A stretch of DNA of 64,000 nt from a bacterium. GTDB taxonomy: Bacteria; Orphanbacterota; Orphanbacteria; Orphanbacterales; Orphanbacteraceae. The position numbers were made by a program, and so were the translations under genes. The DNA is taken from contig JALGYY010000017.1 in the NCBI GenBank assembly GCA_025782575.1, forward strand, positions 671,892 to 735,891, read 5' to 3'. How positions within the stretch are numbered: position 1 is the stretch's first letter; each line of letters begins with the position of its first letter. The notes beneath the pieces were generated by a model that was not told where the DNA came from, searched no databases, and was given only the letters and a program-made list of their open reading frames with translations. Below, one piece after another: positions 25,095-34,382 of the stretch.

Positions 25095-28000
25095 ATGATC
25101 TATTCTTTTGTCATTGTGGCGATCCGGCTTCTGATTCTTTTTCTTCTACTCCACTCTCCCGTGTCGGGAGAGAACTCGCCCGGCTACGATGCCCTCGACG
25201 ACTCCCTTCTTACTCTTCGAAGCCAGGGTCGATTTTTAGAAGCTCTCGCTCTGGCAGTCAATATCCGGGATTGGCGAGGCGCCGACGCTGATACTAAACC
25301 ATTTCAGCTTCGCGATCTTGAGCTCCGTATCGCCATGCTTCGGGAGATTGCAAATCTGGGCATCAACGACAGGATGGAACTCGCAAGAGCGGACAGCCTC
25401 GAGTATCTGATCGAAAAACTGTTCCAGGAAGGAGGCTACACTGAGGCGGCCGATGCAGCGCAGAGGCAACTGGATGTGCGGCTTTCCCTGATAGGTGATG
25501 CCTGGCCTCTCACCGGCGAGTCCTACAATAACCTCGCGTTTCTGTTTCACGCCCGAGGAAAGTACGCCGAGGCGAGGGTATATTATGAGAAAGCCCTCGC
25601 CCTCCGGCTCACGTGGTTCGGCGAAGAGCACCCCGCCGTTGCGTCGACCCGGAACAACCTCGCATTTCTTTCCCAGCAGGAGGGCGATTTCGACGAAGCG
25701 GAGGCGCTCTATCGACAGGCTCTCCGGACCAATCTTCTTCTCCACGGTAACCAGCATCGCGAATATGCTACAAGCCTGAACAACCTCGCCTATCTGCTGC
25801 AGGTACAAGGCGCCTACGCGGAAGCGGTACCGCTCTACAGGAAGACGCTCGTTCTTCGAGACAAACTACTGGGGAAAGAAGATATCGGCACGGCACAGAT
25901 ACTCAACAATCTGGCTTCGGTCTATCGGGCACAGGGGAGTATCGGTGAGGCGGAACCACTTCTCCGGCGCGCTCTCCAGGTCTACAAGTCGGAGAAAGGA
26001 GAGAATCATCCTGAAACGGCACGCATCATGGGCAATCTTGCGGTCTTAAAAAAAGCGCTCGGCCATTCGGCTGATGCGGAAGAGCTCTACCGTGAGTCAC
26101 TCGAGATTCTGCGTCGTCGACTGGGCGAAGATCACCCCGCTTTTGCTTCAGCGTTGAATAATCTGGGGACGGTTCTTCTGGATCGAGAGAGTTTTGGTGA
26201 AGCGGAGGAAGTCCTGAGGGAGGTGCTCGAAACGCGGCGCCGGGTTCTGGGGCCGCGCCATCCGGATGTGGCGTGTACGATCAATGACCTCGGCGTACTT
26301 CTCCACACGACCGGAAGGCTGGGGGAGGCGGAAGATCAGTACAGGCTCGCGCTTTCCATTTACGCTGAAACCTTCGGGGCCGGACACCCGCGGAAGGCAT
26401 CCACGTTAACCCATCTCGGGAAACTCCTCCTTCTGGCCGGGCGGGCGGAAGAAGCGGAGGCAATACTCTCCCAGGCTGCAGGTGTTTATGAGAAAGCCCG
26501 TCTCCGGGCGGGTTCGGGACTTGCTCGATCAACGTTTCAGAGGGGACCTTACGAAGCACTGGCAGCCGCGCGAGCGACAATCGGTCTCGAGGGAGAAGCG
26601 TGGTCCGCCGGGGAGCGGGCGCTCGCACGGTCTCTATCGGATCTCCTGTATGCCACAGATCGGAGAGACCTCCCCCTGCATGAGAAACAGGTCGAAGATT
26701 CCCTTGCCGCTCATCTCTCCGATCTCGGGAGAAAGACTGACGCCTATCGAAAGGCAATCCGAAGAGATTCGTCCGATTCCGCTGTCAGGAGGCTCGACAG
26801 CGCCATCACCGAAGAAAGGGAAGCGGAAGCTGTCTGGAGTGAGTTCCAGTCAGGCATCCGCGAACGGTTCCCCGCGGCCGAGGGGGGCATCGTCGACGAA
26901 GATGCTCTCCGGGAAGCGCTTGATGATCGGACCGCGCTGATCGGATGGATCGATGTTGAACTCCGCCGGGGGGTCATGTCCTCGTGGGTCTATCTGGTCC
27001 GGCGATCGGCCCCCATTTTCTGGGCCCCCCTTCCGCCGCCCGACGGTGACAACGCAGGATGGACCGTGCGGGACCGAGTGCGCTCCTACCGCGCGGGCAT
27101 CGCCCGGTCCGGCATGACGATTCCGATACTCCGACAGGAGTCGAACAATCTCTATCGGGAAAGGATCGAGCCGGCTGAGGAAGCTCTGAAGTCGATCGAC
27201 AAGCTGATCGTCATCCCCTCGGGAGCGATGGTCGGCCTCCCCGTCGAGGCCTTGCTCGGATCTGACGATCGCCTCATCGGCGACCGGTTCGCTGTCTCCT
27301 ACATCCCTTCCGCATCGGTTCTCGTCCGTCTCACCACACTGGAAAAGAGACCGCAGACTGCCGGAAAGCAAAGAATGCTTCTGGTGGGCGATCCCCCGTT
27401 TCGAGAAGCGGACCTGGCGGCCATGAATCGGGACGATAGAAAACCGGGCCTTTTTGCTTCGGCAATCGGGTTGCTGGACCTCTCTCTCATTCGGGGCGTG
27501 CTGGCCGGCAACCTGGAAGCTATCGATGCGCTCCCCCGCCTTCCTGCCACGCGTCATGAGATTCAGTCGATCGCTGCGATTGCTGAGTTCCCCACCACAC
27601 TTCTAGGAACAGATGCGTCTGAGCAGGCGCTTCATGCATTGGCGGAAAGCGGCGAACTACGGACGTTCGAAACGATCCACATAGCGACTCACGCGCTGGT
27701 GGACGAACTGATTCCCCATCGATCGGCGCTCGTCCTCTCCCAGACCGATCTACCCGACCCGGTGGAGGCCGCTCTGTCAGGGAAACGCATTTACAACGGC
27801 CTTGTCACGGCACTGGAAATCGCCGGCGAATGGAAGCTGGACGCGGATCTGGTCACATTGAGCGCCTGTGAGACCGGGCTCGGCCGGCACGTCGAAGGGG
27901 AAGGCCATGTCGGTTTCGCCCACGCCTTTCTTCAGGCGGGTGCGCGAAGCCTGCTCGTGAGCCTCTGGAACGTTCAGGATCAGGCCGCCTCTCTGCTCAT

Positions 28001-28196
28001 GAAGCGGTTTTATGAGAATCACTGGGGCGTATACGAAGGGGAGCGCGCAGGCCGGAGCGGGGGGGCGATGGACAAGGCGGAAGCACTCCAAGAGGCCCGA
28101 ATCTGGCTTCGGAACTACGTCGATGAAAGCGGAAACCGCTTGTTCGAGCACCCCTACTACTGGGCCGCTTTCATCCTGATCGGCGATCGAACTTGA
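25095..28196 (+). CDS. Exported TPR-CHAT caspase-like peptidase
   Basis: The start is uncertain: ATG 25095 or TTG 25077, 3 nt after the previous gene's stop; neither has a ribosome site. The roughly 1033-aa product has an N-terminal export or anchor helix (FVIVAIRLLILFLLLH). About nine kinesin-light-chain-type 42-residue tetratricopeptide repeats follow at about 110-470 (e.g. SLNNLAYLLQVQGAYAEAVPLYRKTL). A helical linker precedes a C-terminal CHAT domain (about 720-1030) with catalytic His in THALV (about 862) and Cys in LSACETGLG (about 922). CHAT domains are caspase/separase-clan proteases; TPR-CHAT proteins are often regulated by partner binding. The location downstream of a glycosylation run and its export signal separate it from cytoplasmic defence CHAT proteases. 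Confidence 0.87.
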   Translation: MIYSFVIVAIRLLILFLLLHSPVSGENSPGYDALDDSLLTLRSQGRFLEALALAVNIRDWRGADADTKPFQLRDLELRIAMLREIANLGINDRMELARADSLEYLIEKLFQEGGYTEAADAAQRQLDVRLSLIGDAWPLTGESYNNLAFLFHARGKYAEARVYYEKALALRLTWFGEEHPAVASTRNNLAFLSQQEGDFDEAEALYRQALRTNLLLHGNQHREYATSLNNLAYLLQVQGAYAEAVPLYRKTLVLRDKLLGKEDIGTAQILNNLASVYRAQGSIGEAEPLLRRALQVYKSEKGENHPETARIMGNLAVLKKALGHSADAEELYRESLEILRRRLGEDHPAFASALNNLGTVLLDRESFGEAEEVLREVLETRRRVLGPRHPDVACTINDLGVLLHTTGRLGEAEDQYRLALSIYAETFGAGHPRKASTLTHLGKLLLLAGRAEEAEAILSQAAGVYEKARLRAGSGLARSTFQRGPYEALAAARATIGLEGEAWSAGERALARSLSDLLYATDRRDLPLHEKQVEDSLAAHLSDLGRKTDAYRKAIRRDSSDSAVRRLDSAITEEREAEAVWSEFQSGIRERFPAAEGGIVDEDALREALDDRTALIGWIDVELRRGVMSSWVYLVRRSAPIFWAPLPPPDGDNAGWTVRDRVRSYRAGIARSGMTIPILRQESNNLYRERIEPAEEALKSIDKLIVIPSGAMVGLPVEALLGSDDRLIGDRFAVSYIPSASVLVRLTTLEKRPQTAGKQRMLLVGDPPFREADLAAMNRDDRKPGLFASAIGLLDLSLIRGVLAGNLEAIDALPRLPATRHEIQSIAAIAEFPTTLLGTDASEQALHALAESGELRTFETIHIATHALVDELIPHRSALVLSQTDLPDPVEAALSGKRIYNGLVTALEIAGEWKLDADLVTLSACETGLGRHVEGEGHVGFAHAFLQAGARSLLVSLWNVQDQAASLLMKRFYENHWGVYEGERAGRSGGAMDKAEALQEARIWLRNYVDESGNRLFEHPYYWAAFILIGDRT

Positions 28197-28251
28197 CGAT
28201 TGCTTTTCACCGGAATGGCATTCCTGCCTGGCGTTCACTCTGAAAAACCTG

Positions 28252-28257
28252 TATAAT
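28252..28257 (+). promoter_or_regulatory. Candidate -10 box upstream of the M1 peptidase gene
   Basis: A perfect TATAAT (28252-28257), preceded directly by TG, lies about 107 nt before the start codon. The -35 position is weak, so this would be a -10-driven promoter. Confidence 0.4.
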
Positions 28258-28363
28258 GTAAACTGTTGCCGTAGTTGACGGTACTCCCCCACCGCTGGTT
28301 TCGGCCGGCATTTCTGCAATCGACAGCACGACCCCCGGCAGTTGAAACTAAGGAGTTCGAACT

Positions 28364-31081
28364 ATGCCGCGTACAAGACGGGGACGGGTTACTACGTCTA
28401 TTGCATCTGTCATTCTTCTCACCATGCTCATGGTCATGCCGAGTGCATTGATCGCAGCCGATGACGGCCCGAGGACCAGCGCCGCCATGGAAGAGGCGGA
28501 GCGGAAAGCCCGGGCGGCGGCGATGTTCCTGGGGGGAACGCACAAGGCAACTGCGGATCAGACGACTTACGACGCCCTCTACTACGATCTCGATCTCACC
28601 ATGGATCCGGTGATTACAGACGTAAGCGGGACAGTTACTCTCCGCGCCACCCCGACGGCCGCGTCGATCACGTCGATCGACCTCGACCTTCTGAACAACT
28701 TCACAGTCAGCGCCGTCCGAGTGGACGGGGGCGCGGCGGTTTTCAGCCATGCAGGCAATCTGATCAGCGTGACTCTCGGCGGATCGTTTGCGCCGGGCGA
28801 CACCTTCACGGTGGAAGTCGATTACTCAGGCACACCGAATGAAGCTTATGGCGCCTTCGGGTTCGACAGCTTCTCCGGCAGTCCCATGATCTGGAGCCTG
28901 AGCGAGCCGTACGGTGCGCGTTCCTGGTGGCCATGCAAAGACCTTCCGGAAGACAAGCCCGATTCTGTGGATATTCGAATCAGAGTCCCGTCCAATCTGA
29001 TCGTCGCTTCCAACGGAACGCTCCGCGATACGACGATTGCCGCCGGCTGGACGACATACAACTGGCACGAGAATTACCCGATCGCCACTTATCTCGTTTC
29101 CGTGGCGATCCACCCGTACAGTATTCTGACCGACTGGTACAACTATTCACCCACCGACTCCATGCCGATTCAGCACTACATTTTCCCCGGGCATGTGGGA
29201 AGCGTCGGTCCCCAGGTTTCGATGACAGCCGAGATGATCGAGCACTTCTCCAGCCTGTTCGGCGAGTATCCGTTCGTGGATGAGAAATACGGCCATGCCG
29301 AGTTCCTGTGGGGGGGCGGCATGGAGCACCAGACAATATCGAGTATGGGCTTCTTCGGCGAATCGATCGTCGCCCATGAGCTGGCGCATCAATGGTGGGG
29401 CGACAAGATCACGTGCAACACCTTCAATCACATCTGGCTGAATGAAGGCTTCGCTACCTACAGTGAAGCACTCTGGGATGATTACAAGTACGGCCGGGCC
29501 GCCTACAAACAGACCATGAGAAACGCCGCCTATTACGGTCCCGGCACGATCTATGTGGAAGACCCGAACGACTTCAACGAGATCTTCGATTCCAATCTGT
29601 CCTACAACAAGGCATCGTGGGTACTCCACATGCTCAGGCATATTGTGGACGACACCATGTTCTTCGATATCCTGCAGGCCTACTACGCCGACCCGGGCGT
29701 CGAGTACGGTACGGCGACGACCGAGCAGTTCCGAACGATCTGCGAGACTGTAAGCGGAATGGATTTCGAAGCCTTTTTCGATCAATGGATCTATGACGAG
29801 TACTTCCCGATCTATTCGTTCGACTGGTCCTATGTGCCCGGCGGCGGCGGCTACGACATCGATCTCACAATCAATCAGAAGCAGACTCACAGAGTCTTCA
29901 AAATGCCCATCGACGTCCGTGTGTACTTCGCCGGATCGAAGACCGCATTCGTGGTACAGGACACGCTCGCAACCCAGAACTTCACGATCCACGTCGACCT
30001 GGAACCGGTCTCAATTGAACTCGATGCGACCGAATGGATATTGAAGGGCGTACAGGAAGGAATCGATGCGCCGACGTTCGACAGGGGCATTCTGGTCGTG
30101 AACGGTGTCGACTGGGGAGTTTACGGAACGGAGATCAGCAGCGCCTACGAAGACAGTGTCTTCTGGGGAGGCTACCCGATCAGCTTCTGGGATTGTTTCG
30201 GTGCGCCGGGTGGTGGATACCCGTCCAATCTTCCCCTTCCCCTGGGTCAGGGGATGGTTCCATCAGATACGCTCGAGCAGTTCTCCACGGTGGTCTGGGT
30301 GGGGAACAATTATAATGGCGACCTTACGAAGTGGATCAACACCGCCATGCTCGACTATCTGGAAGCTGGGGGGAACGTGGTTCTCCTCTCCCGCATGGGA
30401 GAAGCTTTTCTTTACAGCGGAATGAGAGATTATCTCGGCATCAGCTGGAACGGCGAAGAGACTCTCGGGAATTGCACATCAACCTATCCCGGTCTGGTAA
30501 GCATGAGCTTTACCGGAACCCAGAGTTTCGGAGCGATCTTCGATACCGTGTTCGCTACCGGCGAGACGGAACTTCTCTTCCGCGACACCTCCTCGAACAG
30601 CCCCCTCCGGGGAACGGGGGCGTGGCGGAATCCGGCGTCAGGAGGCACCCATCGGGCCGACGGCGGCAAGCTCGCCTTCGTGAGTGGCCGGCCATACCGG
30701 ATGAGTCATTCGCAGCTCCGTTCGAATGTCGAGTTTATTCTGGGGAATCTGCTGAACGAACCGTTCGACCCGACAGGGGTCGACGAATCACCTGCTCCCG
30801 GACTTGCGTGGACTCTCGAGGCGAACCGACCGAATCCATTCAATCCTGTTACGGAAATCGCGTTTGCAGTGCCTGAGAAATCGCGGGTCCGGATCGACAT
30901 CTTCGATCCGGCCGGCCGTCTCGTTCGAACCCTGCTGGACGAGGACCGGAACCCGGGACGACATTCTGTTAATTGGAACGGTAAAGATCAATCGGGCAGG
31001 AGCATTGCTTCGGGCATCTATTTCTATCGCCTGGAATCAGGGGACGTGCTGAAAACGCGCAAAATGGTCCTCATCCGGTAA
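28364..31081 (+). CDS. Secreted M1-family aminopeptidase with FlgD-Ig sorting domain
   Basis: AAGGAG lies 9 nt before the ATG. The 905-aa product has a signal peptide (SIASVILLTMLMVMPSALIAA). The M1 N-terminal beta-saddle follows, then the substrate-binding loop WGGGMEHQTIS (a GGMEH variant of GAMEN). The gluzincin motif HELAHQWWGD is at about residue 337, with the third ligand in NEGFATYSE at about 360. An Ig-like and a second beta domain precede a FlgD-Ig/type IX-like tail (NRPNPFNPVTEIAFAV ... SGIYFYRLESG ... RKMVLIR). It is a zinc aminopeptidase probably acting outside the cell or at the surface. It is not coupled to the upstream CHAT gene, being preceded by its own promoter-like sequence. 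Confidence 0.9.
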   Translation: MPRTRRGRVTTSIASVILLTMLMVMPSALIAADDGPRTSAAMEEAERKARAAAMFLGGTHKATADQTTYDALYYDLDLTMDPVITDVSGTVTLRATPTAASITSIDLDLLNNFTVSAVRVDGGAAVFSHAGNLISVTLGGSFAPGDTFTVEVDYSGTPNEAYGAFGFDSFSGSPMIWSLSEPYGARSWWPCKDLPEDKPDSVDIRIRVPSNLIVASNGTLRDTTIAAGWTTYNWHENYPIATYLVSVAIHPYSILTDWYNYSPTDSMPIQHYIFPGHVGSVGPQVSMTAEMIEHFSSLFGEYPFVDEKYGHAEFLWGGGMEHQTISSMGFFGESIVAHELAHQWWGDKITCNTFNHIWLNEGFATYSEALWDDYKYGRAAYKQTMRNAAYYGPGTIYVEDPNDFNEIFDSNLSYNKASWVLHMLRHIVDDTMFFDILQAYYADPGVEYGTATTEQFRTICETVSGMDFEAFFDQWIYDEYFPIYSFDWSYVPGGGGYDIDLTINQKQTHRVFKMPIDVRVYFAGSKTAFVVQDTLATQNFTIHVDLEPVSIELDATEWILKGVQEGIDAPTFDRGILVVNGVDWGVYGTEISSAYEDSVFWGGYPISFWDCFGAPGGGYPSNLPLPLGQGMVPSDTLEQFSTVVWVGNNYNGDLTKWINTAMLDYLEAGGNVVLLSRMGEAFLYSGMRDYLGISWNGEETLGNCTSTYPGLVSMSFTGTQSFGAIFDTVFATGETELLFRDTSSNSPLRGTGAWRNPASGGTHRADGGKLAFVSGRPYRMSHSQLRSNVEFILGNLLNEPFDPTGVDESPAPGLAWTLEANRPNPFNPVTEIAFAVPEKSRVRIDIFDPAGRLVRTLLDEDRNPGRHSVNWNGKDQSGRSIASGIYFYRLESGDVLKTRKMVLIR

Positions 31082-31138
31082 TCGATCGACTCGACCGATT
31101 AGTCGCTCGTTGACAGTCTCGCCCGTCATGGTGAATAT

Positions 31139-31180
31139 CCAGGGTAGGGTGGTCGTGATCCGCGTCCACCCTTACCCTGG
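31139..31180 (+). promoter_or_regulatory. Strong hairpin ending 6 nt before the next start codon
   Basis: CCAGGGTAGGGTGG (31139-31152) pairs with CCACCCTTACCCTGG (31166-31180) over 14 bp with one bulged base. There is no T-run, and the ATG of the next gene is at 31187. It may terminate or attenuate transcription from the peptidase gene, or block ribosome access to the following gene. Confidence 0.55.
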
Positions 31181-31186
31181 GAATCC

Positions 31187-33097
31187 ATGATGAAAGCGCG
31201 CCCCACTCCCAAGAACATACAACTCCCGGTCATCATCGGCCCGCTGTTCATCCTCCTTCATATCCTGGCGTCATACGCTGCTCCGGACTGGATCTGGGGA
31301 GCCCATCATCTGCGCTTCACGCCGGTCGCTTTTCAGGCGATCTGGATGCTCGTCGCAGCTGCGATTTTCGTCCCGCAAATCCGTGCGGGACTCGTCCGGC
31401 TTGCTTCAGGTTGGCGCACTCGATTCGGATCATCACCCCGACTCTCGGTCAGCGCCGGATTGGTCGCCCTCCTGCTTCTCTTTCTGTTCGTTCCGGTGGA
31501 TCACCAGTTTCTGGGGGACGGTCTGCTCGTGACCTCCCAGATCGCCAGTGAGGACGGACCACCCATCGGCCGGGCAGGGCTCGGGAGCCAGCTCGTCTAC
31601 CGGACTGTCAGCGCGATCATCCGCCTGTTCGGAACCGACCCGGGTGAGCGAACACCTTTCATGATCCTGAATCCATTTCTCGGGATCATTACTCTCCTCG
31701 GCGCGGGTTGGCTCTCACGTGAAATCGTCTCCGGAGCGGGCGCGCGGTTTCTTCTCTGGTGCGGCCTCGTCACCCCGGCAACCCTTCTCTTCGCCTTCGG
31801 ATACGCGGAAGACTACGCTCTACTTCATGTGACCCTTCTCTTTGCATTCGCGTCGGCAATTCGAGCGATGAACGGGAACGGAAAACCCTTTCTCCCGTTG
31901 GCCATCCTCCTGCTCGCATGCTTCTTTCATCTCTCGGCATCGATATTTCTGCCACTGTTCCTGATTTTTCTTCTTCCGTTCGGACGCCGGAAGAAGATGA
32001 CTCTCATCCTCCCGGCAGCGGTCCTGATTCTCTCCGGAATCGGCGCGGCCCTGATCCTCCGGTATACCGCGAAGGGATATCACGGCTTCGACGCGCTCCT
32101 CCCCCTCTTCGACAGGGGGATTCATGCGTATACCCTCTTCAGCCCGCATCATTTTCTGTTTCTCCTGAACGAGATGCTCCTAGTGCTTGGTGGCTCTCTT
32201 CTCCTCTTGTTCATCAAGGGGAAGAAGGGCAAGGGGCGAGACGATCAGGTGCTTCTCTTTCTGGGACTCGGCGGCCTGTTCGGTCTGCTGTTTCTCTTTC
32301 TTATCGACCCTCTGCTCGGATCGAGGGACTGGGATCTCATGGCGCTTCCCGCGATCCCGTTTACGGCATTTTTCGGCCGGCGCGCCCTTGCCGATCGCCG
32401 ACCTCTCAGCGGGCCGGCGACCGCGCTGATCGCCTGCCTCATGGTTCTGCACGTCGCTCCATGGGTAGCTGCCAATACCGGGCGGGATCGTGCCGTTTCG
32501 ATGATTCTTTCCATGGTGGAACGGGATCCCCACTATGGGAAAGGGGGTCCCGGTGCCAATCGAGCCCTCGGAAACATGCTGTTTGAAAGCGGCTACACCG
32601 AGATCGGGAGGGGGATGATCGAGCGATCTCTCTCGGCCGGATCAGACGTGCGGGACTCTTTCAATGCGGGGGTGGCCGCCGCGCGGGCGGGCGATTCCGG
32701 GAGTGCGGTTCGCTGGTTCAAAAGGGCCGTCGACCAGGAACCGGAATACGAACGCGCGTACGAAGAACTGGCCGCGCTCTATCTCGCAGATGGCCGGCTC
32801 GACGAAGCGATCACCCTTCTTCGGCGGCGCACGGAGAGCGATCGTGCGGGCGGATCGATCTGGTATCTACTGGGAATCGCCCTCGGGCGGGCCGAGCGGG
32901 TGGATGATTCGATCGAAGCGATGGAAAACGCCGTCGCCCGGGACTCGACCCACGTGCTTGCGTGGGGGACGCTCGGTGTGGGCTACGTGGGGGCGGGCCG
33001 GGTGGAAGAGGGGCGGCAGGCTCTCGAACGTGCGCTGAAACTCGATCCGTCAAACACGCGGATCCGGCAATTCCTTGAGACATTGCCCGATAGATAA
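31187..33097 (+). CDS. Polytopic membrane protein (GT-C-like) with C-terminal TPR domain
   Basis: The 636-aa protein has about ten hydrophobic segments in residues 10-440. An outer loop after helix 3 contains acidic residues (DHQFLGDGLLVTSQI), and the general plan resembles GT-C glycosyltransferases. Residues about 450-630 hold four to five TPR-type helical pairs (e.g. AVRWFKRAVDQEPEYERAYEELAALYLADG). Membrane GT-C plus TPR resembles some protein O-glycosyltransferases, but no catalytic residue can be assigned with confidence. No Shine-Dalgarno is visible; a hairpin occupies that position. Confidence 0.65.
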   Translation: MMKARPTPKNIQLPVIIGPLFILLHILASYAAPDWIWGAHHLRFTPVAFQAIWMLVAAAIFVPQIRAGLVRLASGWRTRFGSSPRLSVSAGLVALLLLFLFVPVDHQFLGDGLLVTSQIASEDGPPIGRAGLGSQLVYRTVSAIIRLFGTDPGERTPFMILNPFLGIITLLGAGWLSREIVSGAGARFLLWCGLVTPATLLFAFGYAEDYALLHVTLLFAFASAIRAMNGNGKPFLPLAILLLACFFHLSASIFLPLFLIFLLPFGRRKKMTLILPAAVLILSGIGAALILRYTAKGYHGFDALLPLFDRGIHAYTLFSPHHFLFLLNEMLLVLGGSLLLLFIKGKKGKGRDDQVLLFLGLGGLFGLLFLFLIDPLLGSRDWDLMALPAIPFTAFFGRRALADRRPLSGPATALIACLMVLHVAPWVAANTGRDRAVSMILSMVERDPHYGKGGPGANRALGNMLFESGYTEIGRGMIERSLSAGSDVRDSFNAGVAAARAGDSGSAVRWFKRAVDQEPEYERAYEELAALYLADGRLDEAITLLRRRTESDRAGGSIWYLLGIALGRAERVDDSIEAMENAVARDSTHVLAWGTLGVGYVGAGRVEEGRQALERALKLDPSNTRIRQFLETLPDR

Positions 33098-33118
33098 TCC
33101 TGAATCTTTATCAGGATT
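33096..33118 (+). terminator. Hairpin after the TPR membrane protein gene
   Basis: AATCCTGA / TCAGGATT forms an 8-bp stem with a 7-nt loop that begins on the last bases of the stop codon. No T tract follows, so its strength as a terminator is doubtful. Confidence 0.4.
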
Positions 33119-33141
33119 CGTCGTGAAGGCTCGAATATCGG

Positions 33142-34248
33142 ATGAGACATAGACTTGCCGGTTCACGTATGGTCGATAACATGGTTCGTTTCTCGATCAC
33201 GGCTATCCTCCTCGCTCTCTTCATCATCGTCATTTCGTGTGACACACTCCCGAGCGATCCTTCGCAGGATCCTTCTCGCGATCCTGCCGGAAAGATACGG
33301 GCGGTCAATCTGGCTGACTGGAGCCCGGGGGGCTATGAGACCGCCGTCTCCATGGAAACGATCGACCGGATCGCGGCAACAGGTGCCAACACCGTTTCAC
33401 TCGTCATTACCGCTTATCAGAACGGGCCGGAATCAGGTCAAGTGCGGTCAGACCGACGGCTCACGCCGACCATGAGAGCTGTCACCCGTGCAATCGAGCG
33501 GATCCATGGGAACGGAATGTCAGCCGCCTTCAAACCCCATATCGATCTCTATGACGGCTCGTGGCGCGGACTCATCAAACCGGGCGATCCGACCGCGTGG
33601 TTTCGATCGTACGAGGAGTTTCTGCTTGAGTGGGCCCGGCTCGCCGAGACTCTTGACGTCCGTTATTTTATGGTAGGCACCGAACTGGCCGGCACGATCG
33701 AGCACGATGAGATGTGGCGATCACTTATCGAGAAAGTGCGGAACGCTTTTTCAGGCGAACTGATGTACGCCGCATCATGGGATGAGGCATCTCGAGTTCC
33801 CTTCTGGGACGCCCTCGACTATGCAGGCGTCGACTTCTATCTCCCGGTCACCTCGCGAAATGACCCGGCAAGGTCCGAGATACTCTCCTCATGGCAACAA
33901 TGGCTCGAACAGCTGGGGCTTCTGCAGAACCGCACGGGAATCCCGCTCCTGCTCACCGAGATCGGTTACCGGAGTGTGGACGGCGCCGGCATTCATCCGT
34001 ATTCCTTTCTCGACGATGCTCCGCTCGACACCGGGGAACAGGCCGATCTCTATTGGGCCGCACTGGAGGCGACCGGCCCATCAGAAGCGCTAGAAGGGAT
34101 CTTCTGGTGGAACTGGCTGGCCAGCGGCGAAGGCGGGAATCGGAATCGGGACTACACGCCGGTGGGCAAAGAGGCGGAACAGGTACTGATCAGAGCTTGG
34201 GGTGGAATTTCAAAACGAGTTGCACGTCAGGGATTCCCCGTGGAATAA
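33142..34248 (+). CDS. GH113-like glycoside hydrolase lipoprotein (putative beta-mannanase type)
   Basis: The start is uncertain (33142, 33169 or 33181); the last gives a compact lipoprotein signal, MVRFSITAILLALFIIVISC. The TIM-barrel region follows the GH113 pattern: VNLADWSPGGYETAVS early, HIDLYDGSWRG, an acid/base Glu in MVGTELAG (about residue 179), SWDEA, YAGVDFYLPV, and a nucleophile Glu in LLTEIGYRS (about 271), ending in FWWNWL. GH113 enzymes cleave beta-mannan-type chains. Anchoring as a lipoprotein near a glycosyltransferase run suggests glycan trimming or uptake, which is inference. Confidence 0.75.
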   Translation: MRHRLAGSRMVDNMVRFSITAILLALFIIVISCDTLPSDPSQDPSRDPAGKIRAVNLADWSPGGYETAVSMETIDRIAATGANTVSLVITAYQNGPESGQVRSDRRLTPTMRAVTRAIERIHGNGMSAAFKPHIDLYDGSWRGLIKPGDPTAWFRSYEEFLLEWARLAETLDVRYFMVGTELAGTIEHDEMWRSLIEKVRNAFSGELMYAASWDEASRVPFWDALDYAGVDFYLPVTSRNDPARSEILSSWQQWLEQLGLLQNRTGIPLLLTEIGYRSVDGAGIHPYSFLDDAPLDTGEQADLYWAALEATGPSEALEGIFWWNWLASGEGGNRNRDYTPVGKEAEQVLIRAWGGISKRVARQGFPVE

Positions 34249-34296
34249 CGCTCCCCCGGCGAGATCAACGACAATTGACGCACGCAGCACGCTCAT

Positions 34297-34326
34297 TTGC
34301 GCTCGCCCGCTCCACTCTGCTATAAT
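34297..34326 (+). promoter_or_regulatory. Promoter of the secreted FlgD-Ig protein gene
   Basis: TTGCGC (34297-34302), an 18-bp spacer and a perfect TATAAT (34321-34326) lie 56 nt before the start codon. Confidence 0.55.
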
Positions 34327-34382
34327 GGGTCCATTCTCCAATCGACCACTGAGTTATTCGTCCAAATTCTAAGGAGGTCCCG

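Noticed and set aside
25095-28196. TPR-CHAT gene as part of an antiphage defence system
   Set aside because: The protein has an N-terminal export helix, and its neighbours are glycosylation genes and a secreted aminopeptidase; no nuclease, CRISPR or gasdermin-like gene is adjacent.
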